64,000 nt of DNA from Porticoccus sp964608185 (GCA_964608185.1 CAZSMR010000002.1:3506-67505); one strand, 5' to 3'. Shown: positions 36,198-45,717, numbered from the stretch's first letter. Numbers and translations: made by a program. Notes: generated by a model from the sequence alone, not told the origin.

Positions 36198-37529
36198 CTA
36201 GTCTTCATCCTCTTCTTGTTCGCACTTCATTTTTTTAACAAGTTGCCTAACTTGTAATTTAGCTACACTTTTGTCACTTAGAGCTATTGTCTCAATACGA
36301 TAATTTTCTATTGACAGAGATACATTGCCATCAGGTATGTTTTCTAAATACTCTAAGACAAGACCACTTAAAGTTTTCGGCCCATCAGTTGGAAGATTCC
36401 AGCCAGCTTCTTTGTTTATTTCTCTTATGGTCTGAGATCCGTCAATTTCAAAAAAATCATTCTTAATTATAGCCATTCCAGTTTTTTCATCTTCAGCTTT
36501 ATTTGTAGTAAAATCACCTACAATTTCTTCTAAGATATCCTCTAGAGTAACAAGTCCCTCAATTTCACCATACTCATCAACAACCAATGCAATTCTGCGC
36601 TGATTCAACTTAAAGTTTAATAATTGTTTGTTGAGAGGTGTATTTTTTGGCACAAAATATGGCTCACGAGCAAATCTCTTAATAGCCTTTTGAGTTAGAC
36701 CTTCTCCATCCATACGAAGTAATCTAGGTACGGTTTTCATATGAAGGATACCCTCAATTTGATTGATGTCTCCTCTATAGATTGGAATACGCGTATAACC
36801 ACAATCAATAATAGTATCTAGGATGCCTTCCTTTTTATTATCCAAGTTCAACCCTACTATTTCATTACGAGGAACCATGATGTCATTCACGGTTATCTCC
36901 TCAAGATCCAAAATATTAATTAACATATTTTCATTTTCGGGTGTTTTTTTACTTGATATACCCACCACAGTTCGAAGCTCATCTTTACTTAGGCTGTCGT
37001 CTCTACCTTTGTTTGGGTTGATTCCAAAAATTCTTAATAGTCCATTCGAAAGCTGATTAACTATCCATACAAAAGGGTAAAATATTATTAAGAGGGGCCT
37101 AAGTATATGACTAGAGAAAAAAGCGATACCCTCTGGATGTAAAGCTGCTACGGTTTTTGGGGTTACTTCGGCAAATATGAGCACTACTAGTGTCAGAAGT
37201 ATTGTGCCAAAAAATATACCAGCATCACCATAAAGTCGAATCGCTATGACTGTTGCAATTGCTGAGCAAAGTATATGAGTAAGATTATTTCCTATTAAAA
37301 TTATTCCGATCAGCTTATCTGGTCGCGCTAAAAGCTTATAGGCTTTGCGAGCACCCCGATGTTTTTTTCTCAGATTATCTAAACGATATCGGTTGAGAGA
37401 CATCATTGCGGTTTCTGAGCTGGAAAAAAAAGCTGATAATATTATTAGGCCACAGAGAATAGAAAATAAGAGCCCTATAGGAGTGTCGTTCAAAGAAGAA
37501 AAAACCTTTTTTACTTTTGGATTGTACAT
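36198..37529 (-). CDS. corB: CorB/HlyC-CorC family CNNM-type transporter-regulator
   Basis: Inner-membrane protein of the CNNM/CorB family linked to magnesium/cobalt efflux. Residues ~15-190 are the DUF21 membrane domain (FFSSSETAMMSLNRYRL, IGNNLTHILCSAIATVIAI). A pair of CBS domains follows (VNDIMVPRNEIVGL, ALVVDEYGEIEGLVTLEDILEE), then a C-terminal CorC_HlyC domain (GPKTLSGLVLEYL). It has 443 residues. The order corB-ypjD next to ffh matches E. coli yfjD-ypjD-ffh. Transport by this family has been debated; regulation of CorA-type uptake is an alternative. Confidence 0.88.
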   Translation of the reverse strand: MYNPKVKKVFSSLNDTPIGLLFSILCGLIILSAFFSSSETAMMSLNRYRLDNLRKKHRGARKAYKLLARPDKLIGIILIGNNLTHILCSAIATVIAIRLYGDAGIFFGTILLTLVVLIFAEVTPKTVAALHPEGIAFFSSHILRPLLIIFYPFVWIVNQLSNGLLRIFGINPNKGRDDSLSKDELRTVVGISSKKTPENENMLINILDLEEITVNDIMVPRNEIVGLNLDNKKEGILDTIIDCGYTRIPIYRGDINQIEGILHMKTVPRLLRMDGEGLTQKAIKRFAREPYFVPKNTPLNKQLLNFKLNQRRIALVVDEYGEIEGLVTLEDILEEIVGDFTTNKAEDEKTGMAIIKNDFFEIDGSQTIREINKEAGWNLPTDGPKTLSGLVLEYLENIPDGNVSLSIENYRIETIALSDKSVAKLQVRQLVKKMKCEQEEDED

Positions 37530-37616
37530 GTTGAAGAAATTTTTCTAGATTAGCAAGCGTTCCATTAATACCTTGATTTGCTAATATCGTCTTAGATGGC
37601 ATTAAACTCCTTATAA

Positions 37617-38426
37617 TCAAGGATTGGAGAGCAACACCTCTAAAACAAACTTCGTGCCCCAGTAAGCCAGAGCTAAGGTGCCGAACCCAACTAAAGTCCA
37701 CCTTATAGCTGTCTTTCCTCTCCATCCTCTGAAATGCCGACCCCAAAGTAAGATAGCAAAAAATATCCAAGAGAAAAGTGAAAAGAATGCTTTGTGAGCA
37801 AGGTGTTGAGCAAAGAGGTCTTCGAAAAAAATTAAGCCTGTTGCTAGTGATAGCGTTAGTAAGCCAAATCCTGCCCATAGTGTTTCGAATAAAAGAGATT
37901 CCATTGTCTGAAGTGATGGAAGAATTTGCGGAAAATTTCCGAAATGTTTACGTCTCAATCTCCATTCTTGAAGAGCTAAAAATAGCGCCTGGAATGCTGC
38001 AATAGTGAGCATGCTAAACGATAAGATCGAAAGAAAAATATGAAATCCTACTTGAGTTGAAACTAAAGGGGTATCGATTCCTACAGTTTTGGTTTTCATA
38101 GCAATTGTTGTCATGGCGATCGATAAAATTAGAGCACTCAGGGGGAAAAGCAATAAGACACAATCTTGGCACTTTCGTTTGAAGCTACTAGCCAGGGCAA
38201 TACAATTAACTGCAAAAATTATAATCGTTATAATTGAAATAAGACTAAAAGTAACACCCTGATCAGTTAGCATCCATTTTAGGCTCGCATAGCCATGAAG
38301 AGAAACTGCTAAAAAAGAAAGAAAAATTATTACAGCAGGATTTTGACTAACTTTTTTGCTTAACTGCAGTGCTTGATAGAGCGCTGTAACCAAATAAAAT
38401 ATTATTGATGCGGCGGCTATTAACAT
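37617..38426 (-). CDS. ypjD: CcsA/CcmC-like inner-membrane protein, YpjD family
   Basis: A 269-residue protein with about eight hydrophobic helices, belonging to the cytochrome-c assembly (CcsA/CcmC-like) superfamily, YpjD branch. Aromatic-rich helices and conserved histidines (HGYASLKWML, VGFHIFLSILSFSM) fit haem handling, but the WWD domain of true CcmC/CcsA is not obvious. It is divergent from ffh and upstream of corB, the standard gammaproteobacterial position. The physiological role is uncertain. Confidence 0.83.
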   Translation of the reverse strand: MLIAAASIIFYLVTALYQALQLSKKVSQNPAVIIFLSFLAVSLHGYASLKWMLTDQGVTFSLISIITIIIFAVNCIALASSFKRKCQDCVLLLFPLSALILSIAMTTIAMKTKTVGIDTPLVSTQVGFHIFLSILSFSMLTIAAFQALFLALQEWRLRRKHFGNFPQILPSLQTMESLLFETLWAGFGLLTLSLATGLIFFEDLFAQHLAHKAFFSLFSWIFFAILLWGRHFRGWRGKTAIRWTLVGFGTLALAYWGTKFVLEVLLSNP

Positions 38427-38663
38427 AGTATTTTCTATTTCACTTATTTAATGGAAATCATAATTTTATAGTTTTTCATATGTATTGTTCGGCGAAAATA
38501 GGTCTAAAAATTAGCCGTTTGTAAAAAATATGGAATCGCACAGTAAGATAGTATTTTAAACTGAGTCCAAAAAAAGTTTGTTAACATTAGTTAATAACAA
38601 TATAAGTTAAAAACTAATAAAAATCCAAAAAAGACTAATTTTAATTATATTAAAAAAATAAGA

Positions 38664-38669
38664 TATAAT
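38664..38669 (+). promoter_or_regulatory. Possible -10 element for ffh
   Basis: A perfect TATAAT 40 bp before the ffh ATG. No convincing -35 lies at 16-18 bases, and the region is very AT-rich. Confidence 0.3.
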
Positions 38670-38708
38670 AATTCCTTAACACGTCAATTGTGCAACTGAA
38701 AATTAACT

Positions 38709-40106
38709 ATGGCTATTTTTCAAAATCTTAGTGATCGTCTATCCAATACCTTAAAGAAAATTTCTGGAAAGGCACATCTTTCTGAAGAAAATATTAAGGA
38801 GGTTCTCAGAGAGGTCCGTATGGCTCTACTTGAGGCAGACGTAGCTCTTCCTGTTGTTAAGAAATTAATTGAGGATCTAAAACAAAAGGCTTTAGGGAAA
38901 GACGTTAATCAAAATCTTAATCCGAGCCAGCAGTTTTTAAAAATTGTTCAACTTGAATTAGAAAGCTTGATGGGTGATTGTAATGAGGAACTGAATCTTG
39001 CTGCACAGTCTCCAGCTGTCGTTTTAGTAGCCGGCCTACAAGGTGCTGGTAAAACTACTTCTATCGCAAAGTTAGCAAATTTTCTTATTAAAAGAAAAAA
39101 GAAAAAAGTTATGGTGGTTAGTGCAGATATATATCGTCCTGCAGCAATAAAGCAACTGGAAGTCTTGGCTGGCCAAGTAGATGCTGAGTTTCATCCAAGT
39201 CAGCTTTCAGAAAATCCTGTCGATATTGTTTCAGGAGCACTCAAGTCCGCTAAAATTAAGTTTATGGATGTTTTACTTGTTGATACTGCAGGCCGACTCC
39301 ATGTGGATGACGAGTTGATGAGCGAGATTAAGCTGATTCATGCAGCAGTCAATCCTATAGAAACACTCTTTGTTGCTGATGCCATGATTGGGCAGGATGC
39401 AGTTATCAGTGCTAAAGCTTTTAATAACAGCTTGCCCTTAACTGGAGTAATTCTTACTAAAGTAGACGGTGACGCTCGTGGTGGTGCGGCTTTATCAATT
39501 CGGCAAGTTACAGGAAAGCCAATAAAATTCCTGGGAGTTGGAGAAAAAATAGATGCCCTAGAACCATTTTATCCAGAACGCATAGCATCTAGAATACTCG
39601 GTATGGGTGATGTTATGTCGCTCATCGAAGAGGTAGAAGAAAAGGTTGATCGAAAAAAAGCAGATCATCTTGCAAAAAAAGTTTCACAAGGCAAAAAATT
39701 TGATCTGAATGATTTGAGAGATCAATTACAGCAAATGAAAAGTATGGGTGGTCTATCAGGCATGATGGAAAAATTACCTGGGTTGGGTAATATGCCGCAA
39801 ATAAATGCAAAGCCAGACATAGCAAATAACTTTTCTCGAATGGAGTTCATTATTGACTCAATGACTCCCATAGAGCGAAGAAAACCAGAAATTTTAAATG
39901 GTTCTCGAAAGAGAAGGATTACAAAAGGTTCCGGTACGACCTTGCAAGACCTAAATCGTTTGCTTAAACAACATAAGCAGATGGGTATGATGATGAAGAA
40001 AATGAAGGGTAAAGGGATGCAACGAATGATGAAGGGAATGTCTGATGTTTCCTCACCCCTAGGTGGAGGTTCATTTCCGGGAGGAAACGGTAAGTTCCGT
40101 CTCTAA
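38709..40106 (+). CDS. ffh: Signal recognition particle protein Ffh (SRP54)
   Basis: GTPase that binds signal sequences as part of SRP and targets inner-membrane proteins with FtsY and 4.5S RNA. It has an N domain, then a G domain with the P-loop GLQGAGKT (residues 109-116), DTAGRLHVD and TKVDGDARGG. The C-terminal M domain is methionine-rich (MGMMMKKMKGKGMQRMMKGM). It has 465 residues. Its M-domain RNA-binding motif (SRMEFIIDSMTPIERRKPEI) is present. It leads into the rpsP operon. Confidence 0.97.
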   Translation: MAIFQNLSDRLSNTLKKISGKAHLSEENIKEVLREVRMALLEADVALPVVKKLIEDLKQKALGKDVNQNLNPSQQFLKIVQLELESLMGDCNEELNLAAQSPAVVLVAGLQGAGKTTSIAKLANFLIKRKKKKVMVVSADIYRPAAIKQLEVLAGQVDAEFHPSQLSENPVDIVSGALKSAKIKFMDVLLVDTAGRLHVDDELMSEIKLIHAAVNPIETLFVADAMIGQDAVISAKAFNNSLPLTGVILTKVDGDARGGAALSIRQVTGKPIKFLGVGEKIDALEPFYPERIASRILGMGDVMSLIEEVEEKVDRKKADHLAKKVSQGKKFDLNDLRDQLQQMKSMGGLSGMMEKLPGLGNMPQINAKPDIANNFSRMEFIIDSMTPIERRKPEILNGSRKRRITKGSGTTLQDLNRLLKQHKQMGMMMKKMKGKGMQRMMKGMSDVSSPLGGGSFPGGNGKFRL

Positions 40107-40153
40107 AAAGAATCTCTATCACCAGATTAACTGAACATAGCTTAACCTAAAAC

Positions 40154-40182
40154 TATACATATAGAAATCTTTTGGATATAAT
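40154..40182 (+). promoter_or_regulatory. Promoter of the rpsP-rimM-trmD-rplS operon
   Basis: A perfect TATAAT -10 at 40177-40182 followed by a GC-rich CCGCGCC start region, typical of stringently controlled ribosomal promoters. The -35 (TATACA, 40154-40159, 17-base spacer) is weak. A leader of about 100 bp precedes rpsP. Confidence 0.5.
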
Positions 40183-40289
40183 TCCGCGCCTTAGAATCTA
40201 CTGGGTTTTTTATCGGATTTTGACAAATGTATCTACGCATCCAATAAGCCAGTTATTCGAAATAATAATAAATAACAAAGAGAAGCTTC

Positions 40290-40535
40290 ATGGTAACAAT
40301 TCGTTTAGCTCGTGGGGGGTCTAAAAAGCGCCCTTTTTATCACATCCATGTTACTGACAGTCGCCAAGCAAGAGACGGCAAGTACATAGAAAGAATTGGG
40401 TTCTTTAACCCTGTTGCACGCGGAGAAGAAGAGCGTCTTCGTGTCGATACGGATCGGGTTCAACATTGGATAGGTTTGGGAGCAGGTGTTAGCGACCGAG
40501 TCTCGCGTTTAATGAAAGAGTTTGCTGCAGCTTGA
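40290..40535 (+). CDS. rpsP: 30S ribosomal protein S16
   Basis: An 81-residue ribosomal protein beginning MVTIRLARGGSKKRPFYHI, the family signature, with ERIGFFNPVA in the middle. It is the first gene of the conserved rpsP-rimM-trmD-rplS operon; GAGAAGC precedes the ATG. Confidence 0.98.
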   Translation: MVTIRLARGGSKKRPFYHIHVTDSRQARDGKYIERIGFFNPVARGEEERLRVDTDRVQHWIGLGAGVSDRVSRLMKEFAAA

Positions 40536-40556
40536 TGCTGACATTTTCTGACTAAA

Positions 40557-41114
40557 GTGAGCTCAATTAATTCTTTTTCAGAATCCATTGCCCCATCATC
40601 TCCTGTTATTGTTGGCCGTATTACCACGGTTCATGGAATTAAAGGCTGGGTGAAAATACACTCTTATACTGAAGATCCAGAAAAAATTCTTCAGTACAAA
40701 CCTTGGTGGCTAGACACAAGTGAAGGCTGGAAAAAAATTGAAGTCAATGCATATAAAGTAGCAGGCCAAAATCTGATTATTCAAGTATGTAATTTTGATG
40801 ATAGAGATATTGCTCGACAAGAGTTATGTCAAAGAGACATAGCTGTAGAACGATCAGAGTTCCCAAAGTTAGATGTGAGCGAGCACTATTGGTATCAACT
40901 TAAGGGTCTAAGGGTTGCTACAAACAAAGAATCAGTTGATCTTGGGGTAGTTGTTGGCTTGATGCAAACTGGAGCAAATGATGTCCTTCAAATCAAAGGT
41001 GATGCCCATAGCTTGGATCTTAAGGAAAGATTACTTCCGTGTACAAAACAGGTAATTTTATCTGTAAATCTTAAATCTAATAAGATCGAGGTGAACTGGG
41101 ATCCTGAATTTTAA
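40557..41114 (+). CDS. rimM: 16S rRNA processing/ribosome maturation factor RimM
   Basis: Assembly factor for the 30S head, acting with S19. It has two beta-barrel domains: VIVGRITTVHGIKGWVKIHS at the N-terminus, and the PRC-barrel beginning SEHYWYQLKGLRV. It has 185 residues. The start is GTG 40557 after TAAA, 22 bp after rpsP; the first ~17 residues are not conserved, but no better start is seen nearby. Confidence 0.95.
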   Translation: MSSINSFSESIAPSSPVIVGRITTVHGIKGWVKIHSYTEDPEKILQYKPWWLDTSEGWKKIEVNAYKVAGQNLIIQVCNFDDRDIARQELCQRDIAVERSEFPKLDVSEHYWYQLKGLRVATNKESVDLGVVVGLMQTGANDVLQIKGDAHSLDLKERLLPCTKQVILSVNLKSNKIEVNWDPEF

Positions 41115-41162
41115 TAGGTGTAAAAAATTACTAAGATTGAGATATGAGCTAACATTTTGGCT

Positions 41163-41927
41163 ATGAAAATAGGTATAGTCACATTATTTCCTGAAATGTT
41201 TGATGCTCTACTTAATTATGGTGTAACCAGCCGAGCCTTAGAACGTGGTTTTTTTGATGTCGAGTGCTTCAATCCGAGAAAATATTCTACTGATCAGCAC
41301 CAGACTATAGATGATAGATCATACGGTGGTGGCCCAGGAATGGTGTTAATGATTGAGCCACTTCGACAGTCGATTAATGAGGCGAGAGAGTGGATAGGAG
41401 GCAAGGCCAAAGTTGTTTATTTATCGCCCCAAGGAAGAGTTCTAGATCAAAGTGGCGTAAAATCTTTAGCTGTTGAATGTGATATAATTTTAGTATGCGG
41501 ACGATATGAAGGAATAGATGAAAGACTCATTGAGTTAGAGGTGGATGAGGAGTGGTCTATTGGTGATTATGTTTTGAGTGGTGGAGAACTTCCAGCTATG
41601 GTGATAATGGACACAATAGTCCGTCAAATCCCAGGTGTGCTTGGTGACAGTAAGTCCGCTGAACAAGATTCTTTTTCTGCAGGTTTATTGGATCATCCAC
41701 ATTATACGAGACCTGAGTGTTATGAGAATTTAAAAGTACCAGATACTCTTTTGTCAGGTAATCATGAGAATATCAGGCGATGGCGACTAATGGCATCTTT
41801 AAAAAGAACATTAGAAAGACGCCCAGATTTAATAGCTAGAGTGAAACTTAACGAAGAGCAACAAGAAATACTTGATAGTATAACTAAATATGGTATTTCA
41901 AGAGAGTCGACCGATGAAAGCGATTAG
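41163..41927 (+). CDS. trmD: tRNA (guanine37-N1)-methyltransferase
   Basis: SPOUT-class enzyme making m1G37 in tRNAs, which prevents +1 frameshifting. The N-terminal MKIGIVTLFPEMFD, SYGGGPGMVLM, the knot region VCGRYEGIDERL and the SIGDYVLSGGELPAMV block are diagnostic. I start at ATG 41163 (254 residues); the TTG at 41157 adds two residues. It is the third gene of the rpsP operon. Confidence 0.97.
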   Translation: MKIGIVTLFPEMFDALLNYGVTSRALERGFFDVECFNPRKYSTDQHQTIDDRSYGGGPGMVLMIEPLRQSINEAREWIGGKAKVVYLSPQGRVLDQSGVKSLAVECDIILVCGRYEGIDERLIELEVDEEWSIGDYVLSGGELPAMVIMDTIVRQIPGVLGDSKSAEQDSFSAGLLDHPHYTRPECYENLKVPDTLLSGNHENIRRWRLMASLKRTLERRPDLIARVKLNEEQQEILDSITKYGISRESTDESD

Positions 41928-41999
41928 ATTGCTATCCTCTCTGTTCGACGCTACTCAAAAAGGTGATGACACCAAATTATAAAAGCTGAGGAGCAAACA

Positions 42000-42362
42000 A
42001 TGAGCGGAAAAAATTCAATTATAGCAGCAATAGAAGCAGAACAGATGACAAAAGATTTACCACAATTTTCTGTTGGTGATACCATTATTGTTCAGGTTAA
42101 AGTTATTGAAGGTACTCGTGAGCGACTTCAAGCCTTTGAGGGTGTGGTTATCGCTAAGAGAAATCGTGCCTTAAACTCAGCTTTTACTGTACGAAAAATA
42201 TCAAATGGTATTGGTGTAGAGAGAACATTTCAGACATACAGCCCACAAGTTGAAAGTCTTTCCGTATCTCGTCGTGGAGATGTCCGTCAAGCCAAGTTGT
42301 ACTATCTGCGTGATCTTTCAGGTCGTAAAGCACGCATCAGAGAAAAGCTAAGCACGGAATAA
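42000..42362 (+). CDS. rplS: 50S ribosomal protein L19
   Basis: A 120-residue ribosomal protein of the subunit interface, with DTIIVQVKVIEGTRERLQAF and the GVERTFQTYSP motif. GAGGAG lies 8 bases before the ATG. It is the last gene of the operon; a hairpin terminator follows within 55 bp. Confidence 0.98.
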   Translation: MSGKNSIIAAIEAEQMTKDLPQFSVGDTIIVQVKVIEGTRERLQAFEGVVIAKRNRALNSAFTVRKISNGIGVERTFQTYSPQVESLSVSRRGDVRQAKLYYLRDLSGRKARIREKLSTE

Positions 42363-42388
42363 TTTAATACATCTAAATGAAGCAAAAG

Positions 42389-42416
42389 AAAGCGCTATTT
42401 ATTAGCGTTTTTTTTT
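42389..42416 (+). terminator. Rho-independent terminator after rplS
   Basis: The stem CGCTA/TAGCG around a TTTAT loop is extended by a G-T and several A-T pairs, then runs into nine T residues. Confidence 0.8.
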
Positions 42417-42518
42417 GTGTAAAATTGTTAAAATAATTATGAGATATTATTTTTAAGTCTTATTAACTTTATTTCATTACACTTAGACTTTAATTTTTTA
42501 GGCAATCTTAATAAAAAT

Positions 42519-43421
42519 ATGGCTATACCTAGCGCAAACAAAATAACTATCGATAACTATTTAGATGTTATTTGGATGGAAAAAGGCCTCAGTAAAAATA
42601 GTTTATATTCTTATGGGCGTGACCTAAAAAATTTTTCTCAATGGCTAGAACCTCTGGATATAGAGCTGCTTAGTGCTTCGCGTAGTAATATCCAAATGTA
42701 TCTATCACACCGTTTTGAGCAAGGCTTGTCTGCAAGAACTACAGCTAGGCAGCTATCATGTTTGCGTAGTTTTTATCGTCATTTTTTACGTGAAAATATT
42801 ATCATAGTCGACCCCACAGTATTAATTGATAATCCAAAATTAGGGCGTCCACTGCCTAAGAGTTTGTCTGAGCAGGATATTGAAGCATTGTTGGCTACCC
42901 CAGACACTGAAGACTCTTTAGGTTTAAGGGACAGAACAATGCTAGAAGTTTTGTATGCTTCTGGGTTAAGAGTCACAGAACTAGTGAGTTTAAGATTACA
43001 TGAAGTTAATTTACGTCAGGGAATTGTGAGAGTTTTTGGTAAAGGTAGCAAGGAGCGTCTTGTTCCTTTGGGCGACGAAGCAATGAGCTGGCTGCAAAAA
43101 TACATTAAAGACTCAAGACCTATATTACTCAATGGAAAACAAAGCGACATTTTATTCTTAAGTACCAGAGCCCAGCAGATGACGAGACAAACTTTTTGGC
43201 ATCGACTAAAGATACACGTACGCGATGCACATATAGATAAGCAGATTTCTCCGCATACTCTGCGCCATGCTTTTGCGACCCACCTGCTTAACCATGGAGC
43301 TGATTTGAGAGTTGTCCAGTTATTACTGGGCCACAGTGACTTATCAACTACACAAATTTATACTCATGTTGCTAATAGTCGCATGAAAGAGTTACATACT
43401 GAGCACCACCCCAGAGGTTAA
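42519..43421 (+). CDS. xerD: Site-specific tyrosine recombinase XerD
   Basis: With XerC it resolves chromosome dimers at dif under FtsK control. It has an N-terminal SAM-like DNA-binding domain (WMEKGLSKNSLYSYGRDLKNF) and a catalytic domain with Arg in SGLRVTEL, Lys in FGKGSKERLVPLG, HTLRHAFATHLL, then LLGHSDLSTTQIYTH containing the nucleophilic Tyr. It has 300 residues. The xerD-dsbC-hom-thrC-recJ order identifies it as the housekeeping XerD rather than a mobile-element integrase. Confidence 0.95.
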   Translation: MAIPSANKITIDNYLDVIWMEKGLSKNSLYSYGRDLKNFSQWLEPLDIELLSASRSNIQMYLSHRFEQGLSARTTARQLSCLRSFYRHFLRENIIIVDPTVLIDNPKLGRPLPKSLSEQDIEALLATPDTEDSLGLRDRTMLEVLYASGLRVTELVSLRLHEVNLRQGIVRVFGKGSKERLVPLGDEAMSWLQKYIKDSRPILLNGKQSDILFLSTRAQQMTRQTFWHRLKIHVRDAHIDKQISPHTLRHAFATHLLNHGADLRVVQLLLGHSDLSTTQIYTHVANSRMKELHTEHHPRG

Positions 43422-43453
43422 ACTAAGTGTATCGAATTTTTTTTGGGAAAAAT

Positions 43454-44209
43454 ATGAATTCAAAATCTATCTATCTATCTATCTTAGTAGTGTTTTTATC
43501 GACTTTCTTTGCCGCCTCTACTTATGCAGACAATATTCCGATAGAAATTATCAAAAAAATCAAAGCTACACTTAATCTTTCTCGTCCAGACTTAAAATTT
43601 GGCGATGTCAAAAGAACGAAGATTTCTGGTCTGTATTCAATTAAGGTCGATTCTAACCAGTTCCTTTACGTGGGAGAAACCGGCGAATATTTAATAGCTG
43701 GAGATATGTACCAAGCAAAACCCAGAGGTTTTGTGCCTGTTATACCTGCGAGTACATTAGAGATGCGAATTAATATAATCAATGCGATTTCGAAAGACGA
43801 CATGATAATATTTCCTTCATCTGGCGAAGTTAAAAAAGTTCTATATGTTTTCACTGACGTAGATTGTCATTTTTGTCGTAAATTTCATAATGATACCCTG
43901 CCTGATCTTAATTTGAGTGGTATCGAAGTGCGTTACCTTGCTTTTCCAAGAGCTGGTATTGGATCTAAATCCTACAAAAAAATGGCTTCTGCTTGGTGCG
44001 CCGAAGAAAAAACAAAAGCTTTGTCTTCTTTGAAGAATAGTGAAGCCATCAACGAATACATTTGCGATAATGATCCTGTTGGTCATCAGTATAGCCTCGG
44101 AAAAAAAATTGGAATCACAGGTACGCCTGCAATGTTATTGAAGGATGGGACTTTATTGATGGGTCATCGACCAGCAACAGAGTTACTAAAAATTATGGGA
44201 TCTGATTAG
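43454..44209 (+). CDS. dsbC: Thiol:disulfide isomerase DsbC
   Basis: Periplasmic disulfide isomerase. It has a signal peptide (residues 1-27, cleavage after TYA), an N-terminal dimerisation domain and a thioredoxin domain with the redox pair in DVDCHFCRKFH. The CHFC motif replaces the E. coli CGYC. The cis-proline loop GITGTPAM is present. I start at ATG 43454 (251 residues) with GGGA upstream; a GTG at 43427 precedes the signal. A five-copy ATCT repeat (43465-43484) lies within the signal-peptide codons. It follows xerD as in E. coli. Confidence 0.93.
   Translation: MNSKSIYLSILVVFLSTFFAASTYADNIPIEIIKKIKATLNLSRPDLKFGDVKRTKISGLYSIKVDSNQFLYVGETGEYLIAGDMYQAKPRGFVPVIPASTLEMRINIINAISKDDMIIFPSSGEVKKVLYVFTDVDCHFCRKFHNDTLPDLNLSGIEVRYLAFPRAGIGSKSYKKMASAWCAEEKTKALSSLKNSEAINEYICDNDPVGHQYSLGKKIGITGTPAMLLKDGTLLMGHRPATELLKIMGSD
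43465..43484. repeat. Tetranucleotide repeat (ATCT)5 in the dsbC signal-peptide codons
   Basis: Five perfect tandem copies of ATCT starting four codons after the dsbC ATG. Gain or loss of one unit would shift the frame and abolish DsbC. Five copies is short for a contingency locus. Confidence 0.85.
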
Positions 44210-44259
44210 GCGGATTGAAGGATATTTTAAGTGTTATATATTAAAATCTATTATCAATA

Positions 44260-44288
44260 TTGACACTTACATTGCTGGCCACTATGGT
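44260..44288 (+). promoter_or_regulatory. Putative sigma-70 promoter of hom-thrC
   Basis: A perfect TTGACA -35 (44260-44265), a 17-base spacer and a TATGGT -10 (44283-44288). It lies in the 203-bp gap before hom, implying a separate transcript from xerD-dsbC. Confidence 0.5.
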
Positions 44289-44412
44289 TGCGAGGCTCCC
44301 ATTTATAATAAGCTATTGTTTGTTGCAAAATAATTAAAGTGTTGTACTTACACATCTAAAACTAACATGCTTTTTAAGCATATAAACTAACTTTAAAGCT
44401 AGGGCGAATAGA

Positions 44413-45717
44413 TTGAAATCTGTCAGTATTGGTATTTGTGGTCTGGGGACTGTGGGGTGCGGTACAGTTAATGTGCTAAATCGAAACTCCCAAGAGATAA
44501 GAGATAGATTAGGTTGTGAAATTTTAATATCACAGGTTGGATCTAGGCGTGATCCTCAAGATTGTGATTTGGCTGGAATCAGTTTCGTCAGAGATATATT
44601 TACTGTAGCCGAAAATCCAGATATTGATATTCTTGTAGAGCTTATTGGTGGTACTACGGTTGCTAAAGAGTTAGTTTTAAGAGCTATTCAGAATGGAAAA
44701 CATGTTGTAACAGCCAATAAGGCTCTAATAGCTGAGCATGGTAATGAAATTTTTTGTGAGGCAAATAAAAAAGGCGTTACAGTTGCATTTGAGGCTGCTG
44801 TGGCTGGCGGAATTCCTATCGTAAAAGCTATCAGAGAAGGCCTAGTAGCTAATAATATTGAGTGGATTGCAGGAATTATTAATGGGACTTCTAACTTTAT
44901 TTTAACTGAAATGAAGGATAAAAATCGTAGTTTCATTGATGCTTTACAAGAAGCCCAAGAGCTTGGTTATGCTGAAGCTGATCCAACTTTTGATATAGAA
45001 GGTATAGATGCAGCACATAAGCTGGTAATTATGGCTTCATTAGCTTTTGGACACTCTTTTAAGTTTGACAAAATATTTACTGAAGGGATAACTAAGATTG
45101 AGCCTCAAGATATTATGTATGCCGAGCAACTTGGATATCGTATCAAACACTTAGGTGTTGCTAGAAAAAGAAATAAAGCAATAGAATTGCGTGTTCATCC
45201 AGTATTAATTCCTGAAGAATGCTTAATAGCGAATGTAGATGGGGTGATGAATGCAGTACTAGTTAAGGGTGATGCCGTAGGAGCCACTATGTACTATGGA
45301 TCTGGTGCAGGAGCAGAGCCAACCGCATCTGCAGTGATCGCTGATATTTGTGACCTTACGAGAACAATTGAGTGCAAACCAGAGCAACGAATACCCCATT
45401 TTGGCTTTAAGCATGATGCTTTGAAAGATACGAGAATACTCCCTATTTGTGAAGTAAAAACTGCTAGTTATATGAGAATTACTGCTCTGGATGTACCCGG
45501 TGTATTAGTCCAGATTACTAAAGCACTAAGCGAGGAAAATATAAGTATTGAAGCTATAATTCAAAAAGAGCCCGCAGCAGATAAGGAGCATGTGCAGTTG
45601 ATACTTTTAACTAATAACACTGTTGAAAAATATATTGATGCTGCCGTTGAAAAAATTCAAAGTTTAGATGTAATAACAGGAAATATAATTAGAATAAGAG
45701 TTGAATCGTTAAGCTAA
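44413..45717 (+). CDS. hom: Homoserine dehydrogenase, monofunctional
   Basis: Reduces aspartate semialdehyde to homoserine for threonine, methionine and isoleucine synthesis. The N-terminal Rossmann motif is GICGLGTVGCGTVNVL, with HVVTANKALIAEHG and GIINGTSNFILTEM in the catalytic domain. A C-terminal ACT domain (about residues 355-430, MRITALDVPGVLVQITKAL) suggests threonine feedback. It has 434 residues and is not fused to aspartokinase. The start is TTG 44413, with AGGG eight bases before. thrC follows. Confidence 0.95.
   Translation: MKSVSIGICGLGTVGCGTVNVLNRNSQEIRDRLGCEILISQVGSRRDPQDCDLAGISFVRDIFTVAENPDIDILVELIGGTTVAKELVLRAIQNGKHVVTANKALIAEHGNEIFCEANKKGVTVAFEAAVAGGIPIVKAIREGLVANNIEWIAGIINGTSNFILTEMKDKNRSFIDALQEAQELGYAEADPTFDIEGIDAAHKLVIMASLAFGHSFKFDKIFTEGITKIEPQDIMYAEQLGYRIKHLGVARKRNKAIELRVHPVLIPEECLIANVDGVMNAVLVKGDAVGATMYYGSGAGAEPTASAVIADICDLTRTIECKPEQRIPHFGFKHDALKDTRILPICEVKTASYMRITALDVPGVLVQITKALSEENISIEAIIQKEPAADKEHVQLILLTNNTVEKYIDAAVEKIQSLDVITGNIIRIRVESLS

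Noticed and set aside
37375..37878. 167-codon minus-strand frame overlapping corB and ypjD
   Set aside because: It overlaps two conserved genes in another frame and has no recognisable features.
42519..43421. Tyrosine recombinase as a mobile-element integrase
   Set aside because: The neighbours (dsbC, hom, thrC, recJ) and the sequence identify it as housekeeping XerD. There are no attachment repeats or cargo genes.
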